From the NCBI GenBank assembly GCA_963680875.1, contig OY804585.1, positions 42,577,414 through 42,641,413 of the forward strand: a stretch of DNA of 64,000 nt. The letters run 5' to 3'. The stretch comes from Bathymodiolus brooksi (taxonomy: Eukaryota > Mollusca > Bivalvia > Mytilida > Modiolidae). The notes under the pieces are model-generated. The model was not told the origin of the DNA and ran no database searches. It worked only from the letters and a program-made list of their open reading frames with translations. Every line of letters starts with the position of its first letter. The stretch's first letter is position 1. A program made the translations under genes and the position numbers. Below are positions 48,001 through 63,000 of the stretch, piece by piece.

Positions 48001-51000
48001 TCAGAATGTAACTAATGTTCTGGCCAGGGGATATCATGATCATGATCTCATCAGAATGTAGCTAATGTTCTGGCCAGCGGACATCATGATCTCATCAGAA
48101 TGTAGCTAATGTTCTGGCCAGAGGACATCATGATCATGATCTCATCAGAATGTAGCTAATGTTTTAGCCAGAGGACATCATGATCATGAACTCATCAGAA
48201 TGTAGCTAATGTTCTGTCCAGTGGACATCATCATCATGATCTCATCAGAATGTAGCTAATGTTCTTGATAGGGGATATCATCATCATGATCTCATCAGAA
48301 TGTAGCTAATGTTCTGGCCAGCGGACATCATGATCTCATCAGAATGTAACTAATGTTCTGGCCAGGGGATATCATGATCATGATCTCATCTGAATGTAGC
48401 TAATGTTCTGGCCAGCGGACATCATGATCTCATCAGAATGTAGCTAATGTTCTGGCCAGAGGACATCATCATCATGATCTCATCAGAATGTAGCTAATGT
48501 TCTGTCCAGTGGACATCATGATCATGATCTCATCAGAATGTAGCTAATGTTATGGCCAGAGGATATCATGATCATGATCTCATCAGAATGTAACTAATGT
48601 TCTGGCCAGGGAATATCATGATCATGATCTCATCTGAATGTAGCTAATGTTCTAGCCAGCGGACATCATGATCTCATCAGAATGTAGCTAATGTTCTGGC
48701 CAGAGGACATCATGATCATGATCTCATCAGAATGTAGCTAATGTTTTAGCCAGAGGACATCATGATCATGAACTCATCAGAATGTAGCTAATTTTCTGTC
48801 CAGTGGACATCATGATCATGATCTCATCAGAATGTAGCTAATGTTATGGCCAGAGGATATCATGATCATGATCTCATCAGAATGTAACTAATGTTCTGGC
48901 CAGGGGACATCGTCATCATGATCTCATCAGAATGTAACTAATGTTCTGGCCAGGGGATATCATGATCATGATCTCATCAAAATGTAGCTAATGTTCTGGC
49001 CAGCGGACATCATTATCTCATCAGAATGTAGCTAATGTTCTGGCCAGAGGACATCGTGATCATGATCTCATCAGAATGTAGCTAATGTTCTGGCCAGAGG
49101 ATATCATGATCATGATCTCATCAGAATGTAACTAATGTTCTGGCCAGGGGATATCATGATCATGATCTCATCTGAATGTAGCTAATGTTCTGGCCAGAGG
49201 ATATCATCATCACGATCTCCTCAGAATGTAGCTAATGTTCTGGCCAGGGGACATCATCATGATCTCATCAGAATGTAGCTAATGTTCTGGCCAGAGGATA
49301 TCATCATCATGATCTCATCAGAATGTAGCTAATGTTCTGGCCAGGGGACATCATCATGATCTCATCAGAATGTAGCTAATGTTCTGGCCAGAGGACATCA
49401 CGATCATGTTCTCATCAGAATGTAGCTAATGTTCTGGCCAGAGGATATCATGATCATGATCTCATCAGAATGTAGCTAGTGTTCTGGCCAGGGGACATCA
49501 TGATCATGATCTCATCAGAATGTAGCTAATGTTCTGGCCAGGGGACATCATCATGATCTCATCAGAATGTAGCTAATGTTCTGGCCAAGGGATATCATGA
49601 TCATGATCTCATCAGAATGTAGCTAATGTTCTGGCCAGGGGACATCATGATCATGATCTCATCAGAATGTAGTTAATGTTCTGGCCAGAGGACATCATGA
49701 TCATGATCTCATCAGAATGTAGCTAATGTTTTAGCCAGAGGACATCATGATCATGAACTCATCAGAATATAGCTAATGTTCTGTCCAGTGGACATCATGA
49801 TCATGATCTCATCAGAATGTAGCTAATGTTATGGCCAGAGGATATCATGATCATGATCTCATCAGAATGTAACTAATGTTCTGGCCAGGGGACATCGTCA
49901 TCATGATCTCATCAGAATGTAACTAATGTTCTGGCCAGGGGATATCATGATCATGATCTCATCAAAATGTAGCTAATGTTCTGGCCAGCGGACATCATGA
50001 TCTCATCAGAATGTAGCTAATGTTCTGGCCAGAGGACATCATGATCATGATCTCATCAGAATGTAGCTAATGTTCTGGCCAGAGGATATCATGATCATGA
50101 TCTCATCAGAATGTAACAAATGTTCTGGCCAGGGGATATCATGATCATGATCTCATCTGAATGTAGCTAATGTTCTGGCCAGAGGATATCATCATCATGA
50201 TCTCCTCAGAATATAGCTAATGTTCTGGCCAGGGGACATCATCATGATCTCATCAGAATGTAGCTAATGTTCTGGCCAGAGGATATCATCATCATGATCT
50301 CCTCAGAATGTAGCTAATGTTCTGGCAAGGGGACATCATCATGATCTCATCAGAATGTAACTAATGTTCTGGCCAGAGGACATCATCATGATATCATCAG
50401 AATGTAGCTAATGTTCTGGCCAGAGGATATCATGATCATGATCTCATCAGAATGTAACTAATGTTCTGGCCAGAGGACATCATCATCATGATCTCATCAG
50501 AATGTAGCTAATGTTCTGACCAGGGGATATCATGATCATGATCTCATCAGAATGTAACTAATGTTTTGGCCAGAGGATATCATCATCATGATCTCATCAG
50601 AATGTAGCTAATGTTCTGGCCAGGGAACATCATCATCATGATCTCATCAGAATGTAGCTAATGTTCTGGCCAGAGGACATCATCATCATGATCTCATCAG
50701 AATGTAGCTAATGTTCTGGCCAGATGACATCATGATCATGATCTCATCAGAATGTAGCTAATGTTCTGGCCAGCGGACATCATGATCTCATCAGAATGTA
50801 GCTAATGTTCTGGCCAGAGGACATCATGATCATGATCTCATCAAAATGTAGCTAATGTTCTGGCCAGCGGACATCATGATCTCATCAGAATGTAGCTAAT
50901 GTTCTGGCCAGAGGACATCATGATCATGATCTCATCAGAATGTAGCTAATGTTCTGGCCAGAGGATATCATGATCATGATCTCATCAGAATGTAACTAAT

Positions 51001-54000
51001 GTTCTGTCCAGTGGACATCATGATCATGATCTCATCAGAATGTAGCTAATGTTTTAGCCAGAGGACATCATGATCATGAACTCATCAGAATGTAGCTAAT
51101 GTTCTGTCCAGTGGACATCATGATCATGATCTCATCAGAATGTAGCTAATGTTATGGCCAGAGGATATCATGATCATGATCTCATCAGAATGTAACTAAT
51201 GTTCTGGCCAGGGGACATCGTCATCATGATCTCATCAGAATGTAACTAATGTTCTGGCCAGGGGATATCATGATCATGATCTCATCAAAATGTAGCTAAT
51301 GTTCTGGCCAGCGGACATCATGATCTCATCAGAATGTAGCTAATGTTCTGGCCAGAGGACATCATGATCATGATCTCATCAGAATGTAGCTAATGTTCTG
51401 GCCAGAGGATATCATGATCATGATCTCATCAGAATGTAACTAATGTTCTGGCCAGGGGATATCATGATCATGATCTCATCTGAATGTAGCTAATGTTCTG
51501 GCCAGAGGATATCATCATCATGATCTCCTCAGAATGTAGCTAATGTTATGGCCAGGGGACATCATCATGATCTCATCAGAATGTAGCTAATGTTCTGGCC
51601 AGAGGATATCATCATCATGATCTCCTCAGAATGTAGCTAATGTTCTGGCCAGGGGACATCATCATGATCTCATCAGAATGTAACTAATGTTCTGGCCAGA
51701 GGACATCATCATGATCTCATCAGAATGTAGCTAATGTTCTGGTCAGAGGATATCATGATCATGATCTCATCAGAATGTAGCTAATGTTCTGGCCAGAGGA
51801 AAACATGATCATGATCTCATCAGAATGTAGATAATGTTCTGGCCAGAAGACATCATCATCATGATCTCATCAGAATGTAGCTAATGTTCTGGCCAGAGGA
51901 CATCACGATCATGATCTCATCAGAATGTAGCTAATGTTCTGGCCAGAGGATATCATGATCATGATCTCATCAGAATGTAGCTAATGTTCTTGCCAGGGGA
52001 CATCATGATCATGATCTCATCAGAATGTAGCTAATGTTCTGGCCAGGGGACATCATCATGATCTCATCAGAATGTAGCTAATGTTCTGGCCAAGGGATAT
52101 CATGATCATGATCTCATCAGAATGTAGCTAATGTTCTGGCCAGAGGACATCATGTTCATGATCTCATCAGAATGTAGCTAATGTTCTGGCCAGCGGACAT
52201 CATGATCTCATCAGAATGTAGCTAATGTTCTGGCCAGAGGACATCATGATCATGATCTCATCAGAATGTAGCTAATGTTCTGGCCAGAGGATATCATGAT
52301 CATGATCTCATCAGAATGTAACTAATGTTCTGGCCAGGGGATATCATGATCATGATCTCATCAGAATGTAGCTAATGTTCTGGCCAGCGGACATCATGAT
52401 CTCATCAGAATGTAGCTAATGTTCTGGCCAGAGGACATCATGATCATGATCTCATCAGAATGTAGCTAATGTTTTAGCCAGAGGACATCATGATCATGAA
52501 CTCATCAGAATGTAGCTAATGTTCTGTCCAGTGGACATCATCATCATGATCTCATCAGAATGTAGCTAATGTTCTTGATAGGGGATATCATCATCATGAT
52601 CTCATCAGAATGTAGCTAATGTTCTGGCCAGCGGACATCATGATCTCATCAGAATGTAACTAATGTTCTGGCCAGGGGATATCATGATCATGATCTCATC
52701 TGAATGTAGCTAATGTTCTGGCCAGCGGACATCATGATCTCATCAGAATGTAGCTAATGTTCTGGCCAGAGGACATCATCATCATGATCTCATCAGAATG
52801 TAGCTAATGTTCTGTCCAGTGGACATCATGATCATGATCTCATCAGAATGTAGCTAATGTTATGGCCAGAGGATATCATGATCATGATCTCATCAGAATG
52901 TAACTAATGTTCTGGCCAGGGAATATCATGATCATGATCTCATCTGAATGTAGCTAATGTTCTAGCCAGCGGACATCATGATCTCATCAGAATATAGCTA
53001 ATGTTCTGGCCAGAGGACATCATCATCATGATCTCATCAGAATGTAGCTAATGTTCTGGCCAGAGGACATCACGATCATGATCTCATCAGAATGTAGCTA
53101 ATGTTCTGGCCAGAGGATATCATGATCATGATCTCATCAGAATGTAGCTAGTGTTCTGGCCAGGGGACATCATGATCATGATCTCATCAGAATGTAGCTA
53201 ATGTTCTGGCCAGGGGACATCATCATGATCTCATCAGAATGTAGCTAATGTTCTGGCCAAGGGATATCATGATCATGATCTCATCAGAATGTAGCTAATG
53301 TTCTGGCCAGAGGACATCATGTTCATGATCTCATCAGAATGTAGCTAATGTTCTGGCCAGCGGACATCATGATCTCATCAGAATGTAGCTAATGTTCTGG
53401 CCAGAGGACATCATGATCATGATCTCATCAGAATGTAGCTAATGTTCTGGCCAGAGGATATCATGATCATGATCTCATCAGAATGTAACTAATGTTCTGG
53501 CCAGGGGATATCATGATCATGATCTCATCTGAATGTAGCTAATGTTCTGGCCAGCGGACATCATGATCTCATCAGAATGTAGCTAATGTTCTGGCCAGAG
53601 GACATCATGATCATGATCTCATCAGAATGTAGCTAATGTTTTAGCCAGAGGACATCATGATCATGAACTCATCAGAATGTAGCTAATGTTCTGTCCAGTG
53701 GACATCATCATCATGATCTCATCAGAATGTAGCTAATGTTCTTGATAGGGGATATCATCATCATGATCTCATCAGAATGTAGCTAATGTTCTGGCCAGCG
53801 GACATCATGATCTCATCAGAATGTAACTAATGTTCTGACCAGGGGATATCATGATCATGATCTCATCTGAATGTAGCTAATGTTCTGGCCAGCGGACATC
53901 ATGATCTCATCAGAATGTAGCTAATGTTCTGGCCAGAGGACATCATCATCATGATCTCATCAGAATGTAGCTAATGTTCTGTCCAGTGGACATCATGATC

Positions 54001-57000
54001 ATGATCTCATCAGAATGTAGCTAATGTTATGGCCAGAGGATATCATGATCATGATCTCATCAGAATGTAACTAATGTTCTGGCCAGGGAATATCATGATC
54101 ATGATCTCATCTGAATGTAGCTAATGTTCTGGCCAGCGGACATCATGATCTCATCAGAATGTAGCTAATGTTCTGGCCAGAGGACATCATGATCATGATC
54201 TCATCAGAATGTAGCTAATGTTTTAGCCAGAGGACATCATGATCATGAACTCATCAGAATGTAGCTAATGTTCTGTCCAGTGGACATCATGATCATGATC
54301 TCATCAGAATGTAGCTAATGTTATGGCCAGAGGATATCATGATCATGATCTCATCAGAATGTAACTAATGTTCTGGCCAGGGGACATCGTCATCATGATC
54401 TCATCAGAATGTAACTAATGTTCTGGCCAGGGGATATCATGATCATGATCTCATCAAAATGTAGCTAATGTTCTGGCCAGCGGACATCATGATCTCATCA
54501 GAATGTAGCTAATTTTCTGGCCAGAGGACATCATGATCATGATCTCATCAGAATGTAGCTAATGTTCTGGCCAGAGGATATCATGATCATGATCTCATCA
54601 GAATGTAACTAATGTTCTGGCCAGGGGATATCATGATCATGATCTCATCTGAATGTAGCTAATGTTCTGGCCAGAGGATATCATCATCATGATCTCCTCA
54701 GAATGTAGCTAATGTTATGGCCAGGGGACATCATCATGATCTCATCAGAATGTAGCTAATGTTCTGGCCAGAGGATATCATCATCATGATCTCCTCAGAA
54801 TGTAGCTAATGTTCTGGCCAGGGGACATCATCATGATCTCATCAGAATGTAACTAATGTTCTGGCCAGAGGACATCATCATGATCTCATCAGAATGTAGC
54901 TAATGTTCTGGTCAGAGGATATCATGATCATGATCTCATCAGAATGTAGCTAATGTTCTGGCCAGAGGAAAACATGATCATGATCTCATCAGAATGTAGC
55001 TAATGTTCTGGCCAGAAGACATCATCATCATGATCTCATCAGAATGTAGCTAATGTTCTGGCCAGAGGACATCACGATCATGACCTCATCAGAATGTAGC
55101 TAATGTTCTGGCCAGAGGATATCATGATCATGATCTCATCAGAATGTAGCTAATGTTCTGGCCAGGGGACATCATGATCATGATCTCATCAGAATGTAGC
55201 TAATGTTCTGGCCAGGGGACATCATCATGATCTCATCAGAATGTAGCTAATGTTCTGGCCAAGGGATATCATGATCATGATCTCATCAGAATGTAGCTAA
55301 TGTTCTGGCCAGAGGACATCATGTTCATGATCTCATCAGAATGTAGCTAATGTTCTGGCCAGCGGACATCATGATCTCATCAGAATGTAGCTAATGTTCT
55401 GGCCAGAGGACATCATGATCATGATCTCATCAAAATGTAGCTAATGTTCTGGCCAGAGGATATCATGATCATGATCTCATCAGAATGTAACTAATGTTCT
55501 GGCCAGGGGATATCATGATCATGATCTCATCAGAATGTAGCTAATGTTCTGGCCAGCGGACATCATGATCTCATCAGAATGTAGCTAATGTTCTGGCCAG
55601 AGGACATCATGATCATGATCTCATCAGAATGTAGCTAATGTTTTAGCCAGAGGACATCATGATCATGAACTCATCAGAATGTAGCTAATGTTCTGTCCAG
55701 TGGACATCATCATCATGATCTCATCAGAATGTAGCTAATGTTCTTGATAGGGGATATCATCATCATGATCTCATCAGAATGTAGCTAATGTTCTGGCCAG
55801 CGGACATCATGATCTCATCAGAATGTAACTAATGTTCTGGCCAGGGGATATCATGATCATGATCTCATCTGAATGTAGCTAATGTTCTGGCCAGCGGACA
55901 TCATGATCTCATCAGAATGTAGCTAATGTTCTGGCCAGAGGACATCATCATCATGATCTCATCAGAATGTAGCTAATGTTCTGTCCAGTGGACATCATGA
56001 TCATGATCTCATCAGAATGTAGCTAATGTTATGGCCAGAGGATATCATGATCATGATCTCATCAGAATGTAACTAATGTTCTGGCCAGGGAATATCATGA
56101 TCATGATCTCATCTGAATGTAGCTAATGTTCTAGCCAGCGGACATCATGATCTCATCAGAATGTAGCTAATGTTCTGGCCAGAGGACATCATGATCATGA
56201 TCTCATCAGAATGTAGCTAATGTTTTAGCCAGAGGACATCATGATCATGAACTCATCAGAATGTAGCTAATTTTCTGTCCAGTGGACATCATGATCATGA
56301 TCTCATCAGAATGTAGCTAATGTTATGGCCAGAGGATATCATGATCATGATCTCATCAGAATGTAACTAATGTTCTGGCCAGGGGACATCGTCATCATGA
56401 TCTCATCAGAATGTAACTAATGTTCTGGCCAGGGGATATCATGATCATGATCTCATCAAAATGTAGCTAATGTTCTGGCCAGCGGACATCATGATCTCAT
56501 CAGAATGTAACTAATGTTCTGGCCAGAGGACATCATGATCATGATCTCATCAGAATGTAACTAATGTTCTGGCCAGAGGATATCATGATCATGATCTCAT
56601 CAGAATGTAACTAATGTTCTGGCCAGGGGATATCATGATCATGATCTCATCAGAATGTAGCTAATGTTCTCGCCAGCGGACATCATGATCTCATCAGAAT
56701 GTAGCTAATGTTCTGGCCAGAGGACATCATGATCATGATCTCATCAGAATGTAGCTAATGTTTTAGCCAGAGGACATCATGATCATGAACTCATCAGAAT
56801 GTAGCTAATGTTCTGTCCAGTGGACATCATCATCATGATCTCATCAGAATGTAGCTAATGTTCTTGATAGGGGATATCATCATCATGATCTCATCAGAAT
56901 GTAGCTAATGTTCTGGCCAGCGGACATCATGATCTCATCAGAATGTAACTAATGTTCTGGCCAGGGGATATCATCATCATGATCTCATCTGAATGTAGCT

Positions 57001-60000
57001 AATGTTCTGGCCAGCGGACATCATGATCTCATCAGAATGTAGCTAATGTTCTGGCCAGAGGACATCATCATCATGATCTCATCAGAATGTAGCTAATGTT
57101 CTGTCCAGTGGACATCATGATCATGATCTCATCAGAATGTAGCTAATGTTATGGCCAGAGGATATCATGATCATGATCTCATCAGAATGTAACTAATGTT
57201 CTGGCCAGGGAATATCATGATCATGATCTCATCTGAATGTAGCTAATGTTCTAGCCAGCGGACATCATGATCTCATCAGAATGTAGCTAATGTTCTGGCC
57301 AGAGGACATCATGATCATGATCTCATCAGAATGTAGCTAATGTTTTAGCCAGAGGACATCATGATGATGAACTCATCAGAATGTAGCTAATTTTCTGTCC
57401 AGTGGACATCATGATCATGATCTCATCAGAATGTAGCTAATGTTATGGCCAGAGGATATCATGATCATGATCTCATCAGAATGTAACTAATGTTCTGGCC
57501 AGGGGACATCGTCATCATGATCTCATCAGAATGTAACTAATGTTCTGGCCAGGGGATATCATGATCATGATCTCATCAAAATGTAGCTAATGTTCTGGCC
57601 AGCAGACATCATTATCTCATCAGAATGTAGCTAATGTTCTGGCCAGAGGACATCATGATCATGATCTCATCAGAATGTAGCTAATGTTCTGGCCAGAGGA
57701 TATCATGATCATGATCTCATCAGAATGTAACTAATGTTCTGGCCAGGGGATATCATGATCATGATCTCATCTGAATGTAGCTAATGTTCTGGCCAGAGGA
57801 TATCATCATCACGATCTCCTCAGAATGTAGCTAATGTTCTGGCCAGGGGACATCATCATGATCTCATCAGAATGTAGCTAATGTTCTGGCCAGAGGATAT
57901 CATCATCATGATCTCATCAGAATGTAGCTAATGTTCTGGCCAGGGGACATCATCATGATCTCATCAGAATGTAGCTAATGTTCTGGCCAGAGGACATCAC
58001 GATCATGATCTCATCAGAATGTAGCTAATGTTCTGGCCAGAGGATATCATGATCATGATCTCATAAGAATGTAGCTAATGTTCTGGCCAGGGGACATCAT
58101 GATCATGATCTCATCAGAATGTAGCTAATGTTCTGGCCAGGGGACATCATCATGATCTCATCAGAATGTAGCTAATGTTCTGGCCAAGGGATATCATGAT
58201 CATGATCTCATCAGAATGTAGCTAATGTTCTGGCCAGGGGACATCATGATCATGATCTCATCAGAATGTAGTTAATGTTCTGGCCAGAAGACATCATGAT
58301 CATGATCTCATCAGAATGTAGCTAATGTTTTAGCCAGAGGACATCATGATCATGAACTCATCAGAATATAGCTAATGTTCTGTCCAGTGGACATCATGAT
58401 CATGATCTCATCAGAATGTAGCTAATGTTATGGCCAGAGGATATCATGATCATGATCTCATCAGAATGTAACTAATGTTCTGGCCAGGGGACATCGTCAT
58501 CATGATCTCATCAGAATGTAACTAATGTTCTGGCCAGGGGATATCATGATCATGATCTCATCAAAATGTAGCTAATGTTCTGGCCAGCGGACATCATGAT
58601 CTCATCAGAATGTAGCTAATGTTCTGGCCAGAGGACATCATGATCATGATCTCATCAGAATGTAGCTAATGTTCTGGCCAGAGGATATCATGATCATGAT
58701 CTCATCAGAATGTAACAAATGTTCTGGCCAGGGGATATCATGATCATGATCTCATCTGAATGTAGCTAATGTTCTGGCCAGAGGATATCATCATCATGAT
58801 CTCCTCAGAATGTAGCTAATGTTCTGGCCAGGGGACATCATCATGATCTCATCAGAATGTAGCTAATGTTCTGGCCAGAGGATATCATCATCATGATCTC
58901 CTCAGAATGTAGCTAATGTTCTGGCAAGGGGACATCATCATGATCTCATCAGAATGTAACTAATGTTCTGGCCAGAGGACATCATCATGATCTCATCAGA
59001 ATGTAGCTAATGTTCTGGCCAGAGGATATCATGATCATGATCTCATCAGAATGTAACTAATGTTCTGGCCAGAGGACATCATCATCATGATCTCATCAGA
59101 ATGTAACTAATGTTCTGACCAGGGGATATCATGATCATGATCTCATCAGAATGTAACTAATGTTTTGGCCAGAGGATATCATCATCATGATCTCATCAGA
59201 ATGTAGCTAATGTTCTGGCCAGGGAACATCATCATCATGATCTCATCAGAATGTAGCTAATGTTCTGGCCAGAGGACATCATCATCATGATCTCATCAGA
59301 ATGTAGCTAATGTTCTGGCCAGATGACATCATGATCATGATCTCATCAGAATGTAGCTAATGTTCTGGCCAGCGGACATCATGATCTCATCAGAATGTAG
59401 CTAATGTTCTGGCCAGAGGACATCATGATCATGATCTCATCAAAATGTAGCTAATGTTCTGGCCAGCGGACATCATGATCTCATCAGAATGTAGCTAATG
59501 TTCTGGCCAGAGGACATCATGATCATGATCTCATCAGAATGTAGCTAATGTTCTGGCCAGAGGATATCATGATCATGATCTCATCAGAATGTAACTAATG
59601 TTCTGTCCAGTGGACATCATGATCATGATCTCATCAGAATGTAGCTAATGTTATGGCCAGAGGATATCATGATCATGATCTCATCAGAATGTAGCTAATG
59701 TTCTGGCCAGGGGACATCGTCATCATGATCTCATCAGAATGTAACTAATGTTCTGGCCAGGGGATATCATGATCATGATCTCATCAAAATGTAGCTAATG
59801 TTCTGGCCAGCGGACATCATGATCTCATCAGAATGTAGCTAATGTTCTGGCCAGAGGACATCATGATCATGATCTCATCAGAATGTAGCTAATGTTCTGG
59901 CCAGAGGATATCATGATCATGATCTCATCAGAATGTAACAAATGTTCTGGCCAGGGGATATCATGATCATGATCTCATCTGAATGTAGCTAATGTTCTGG

Positions 60001-63000
60001 CCAGAGGATATCATCATCATGATCTCCTCAGAATGTAGCTAATGTTCTGGCCAGGGGACATCATCATGATCTCATCAGAATGTAGCTAATGTTCTGGCCA
60101 GAGGACATCATGATCATGATCTCATCAGAATGTAGCTAATGTTCTGGCCAGAGGATATCATGATCATGATCTCATCAGAATGTAACTAATGTTCTGGCCA
60201 GGGGATATCATGATCATGATCTCATCTGAATGTAGCTAATGTTCTGGCCAGAGGATATCATCATCACGATCTCCTCAGAATGTAGCTAATGTTCTGGCCA
60301 GGGGACATCATCATGATCTCATCAGAATGTAGCTAATGTTCTGGCCAGAGGATATCATCATCATGATCTCATCAGAATGTAGCTAATGTTCTGGCCAGGG
60401 GACATCATCATGATCTCATCAGAATGTAGCTAATGTTCTGGCCAGAGGACATCACGATCATGATCTCATCAGAATGTAGCTAATGTTCTGGCCAGAGGAT
60501 ATCATGATCATGATCTCATAAGAATGTAGCTTATGTTCTGGCCAGGGGACATCATGATCATGATCTCATCAGAATGTAGCTAATGTTCTGGCCAGGGGAC
60601 ATCATCATGATCTCATCAGAATGTAGCTAATGTTCTGGCCAAGGGATATCATGATCATGATCTCATCAGAATGTAGCTAATGTTCTGGCCAGGGGACATC
60701 ATGATCATGATCTCATCAGAATGTAGTTAATGTTCTGGCCAGAAGACATCATGATCATGATCTCATCAGAATGTAGCTAATGTTTTAGCCAGAGGACATC
60801 ATGATCATGAACTCATCAGAATATAGCTAATGTTCTGTCCAGTGGACATCATGATCATGATCTCATCAGAATGTAGCTAATGTTATGGCCAGAGGATATC
60901 ATGATCATGATCTCATCAGAATGTAACTAATGTTCTGGCCAGGGGACATCGTCATCATGATCTCATCAGAATGTAACTAATGTTCTGGCCAGGGGATATC
61001 ATGATCATGATCTCATCAAAATGTAGCTAATGTTCTGGCCAGCGGACATCATGATCTCATCAGAATGTAGCTAATGTTCTGGCCAGAGGACATCATGATC
61101 ATGATCTCATCAGAATGTAGCTAATGTTCTGGCCAGAGGATATCATGATCATGATCTCATCAGAATGTAACAAATGTTCTGGCCAGGGGATATCATGATC
61201 ATGATCTCATCTGAATGTAGCTAATGTTCTGGCCAGAGGATATCATCATCATGATCTCCTCAGAATGTAGCTAATGTTCTGGCCAGGGGACATCATCATG
61301 ATCTCATCAGAATGTAGCTAATGTTCTGGCCAGAGGATATCATCATCATGATCTCCTCAGAATGTAGCTAATGTTCTGGCAAGGGGACATCATCATGATC
61401 TCATCAGAATGTAACTAATGTTCTGGCCAGAGGACATCATCATGATCTCATCAGAATGTAGCTAATGTTCTGGCCAGAGGATATCATGATCATGATCTCA
61501 TCAGAATGTAACTAATGTTCTGGCCAGAGGACATCATCATCATGATCTCATCAGAATGTAACTAATGTTCTGACCAGGGGATATCATGATCATGATCTCA
61601 TCAGAATGTAACTAATGTTTTGGCCAGAGGATATCATCATCATGATCTCATCAGAATGTAGCTAATGTTCTGGCCAGGGAACATCATCATCATGATCTCA
61701 TCAGAATGTAGCTAATGTTCTGGCCAGAGGACATCATCATCATGATCTCATCAGAATGTAGCTAATGTTCTGGCCAGATGACATCATGATCATGATCTCA
61801 TCAGAATGTAGCTAATGTTCTGGCCAGCGGACATCATGATCTCATCAGAATGTAGCTAATGTTCTGGCCAGAGGACATCATGATCATGATCTCATCAAAA
61901 TGTAGCTAATGTTCTGGCCAGCGGACATCATGATCTCATCAGAATGTAGCTAATGTTCTGGCCAGAGGACATCATGATCATGATCTCATCAGAATGTAGC
62001 TAATGTTCTGGCCAGAGGATATCATGATCATGATCTCATCAGAATGTAACTAATGTTCTGTCCAGTGGACATCATGATCATGATCTCATCAGAATGTAGC
62101 TAATGTTATGGCCAGAGGATATCATGATCATGATCTCATCAGAATGTAGCTAATGTTCTGGCCAGGGGACATCGTCATCATGATCTCATCAGAATGTAAC
62201 TAATGTTCTGGCCAGGGGATATCATGATCATGATCTCATCAAAATGTAGCTAATGTTCTGGCCAGCGGACATCATGATCTCATCAGAATGTAGCTAATGT
62301 TCTGGCCAGAGGACATCATGATCATGATCTCATCAGAATGTAGCTAATGTTCTGGCCAGAGGATATCATGATCATGATCTCATCAGAATGTAACAAATGT
62401 TCTGGCCAGGGGATATCATGATCATGATCTCATCTGAATGTAGCTAATGTTCTGGCCAGAGGATATCATCATCATGATCTCCTCAGAATGTAGCTAATGT
62501 TCTGGCCAGGGGACATCATCATGATCTCATCAGAATGTAGCTAATGTTCTGGCCAGAGGATATCATCATCATGATCTCCTCAGAATGTAGCTAATGTTCT
62601 GGCAAGGGGACATCATCATGATCTCATCAGAATGTAACTAATGTTCTGGCCAGAGGACATCATCATGATCTCATCAGAATGTAGCTAATGTTCTGGCCAG
62701 AGGATATCATGATCATGATCTCATCAGAATGTAACTAATGTTCTGGCCAGAGGACATCATCATCATGATCTCATCAGAATGTAGCTAATGTTCTGACCAG
62801 GGGATATCATGATCATGATCTCATCAGAATGTAACTAATGTTTTGGCCAGAGGATATCATCATCATGATCTCATCAGAATGTAGCTAATGTTCTGGCCAG
62901 GGAACATCATCATCATGATCTCATTAGAATGTAGCTAATGTTCTGGCCAGAGGACATCATCATCATGATCTCATCAGAATGTAGCTAATGTTCTGGCCAG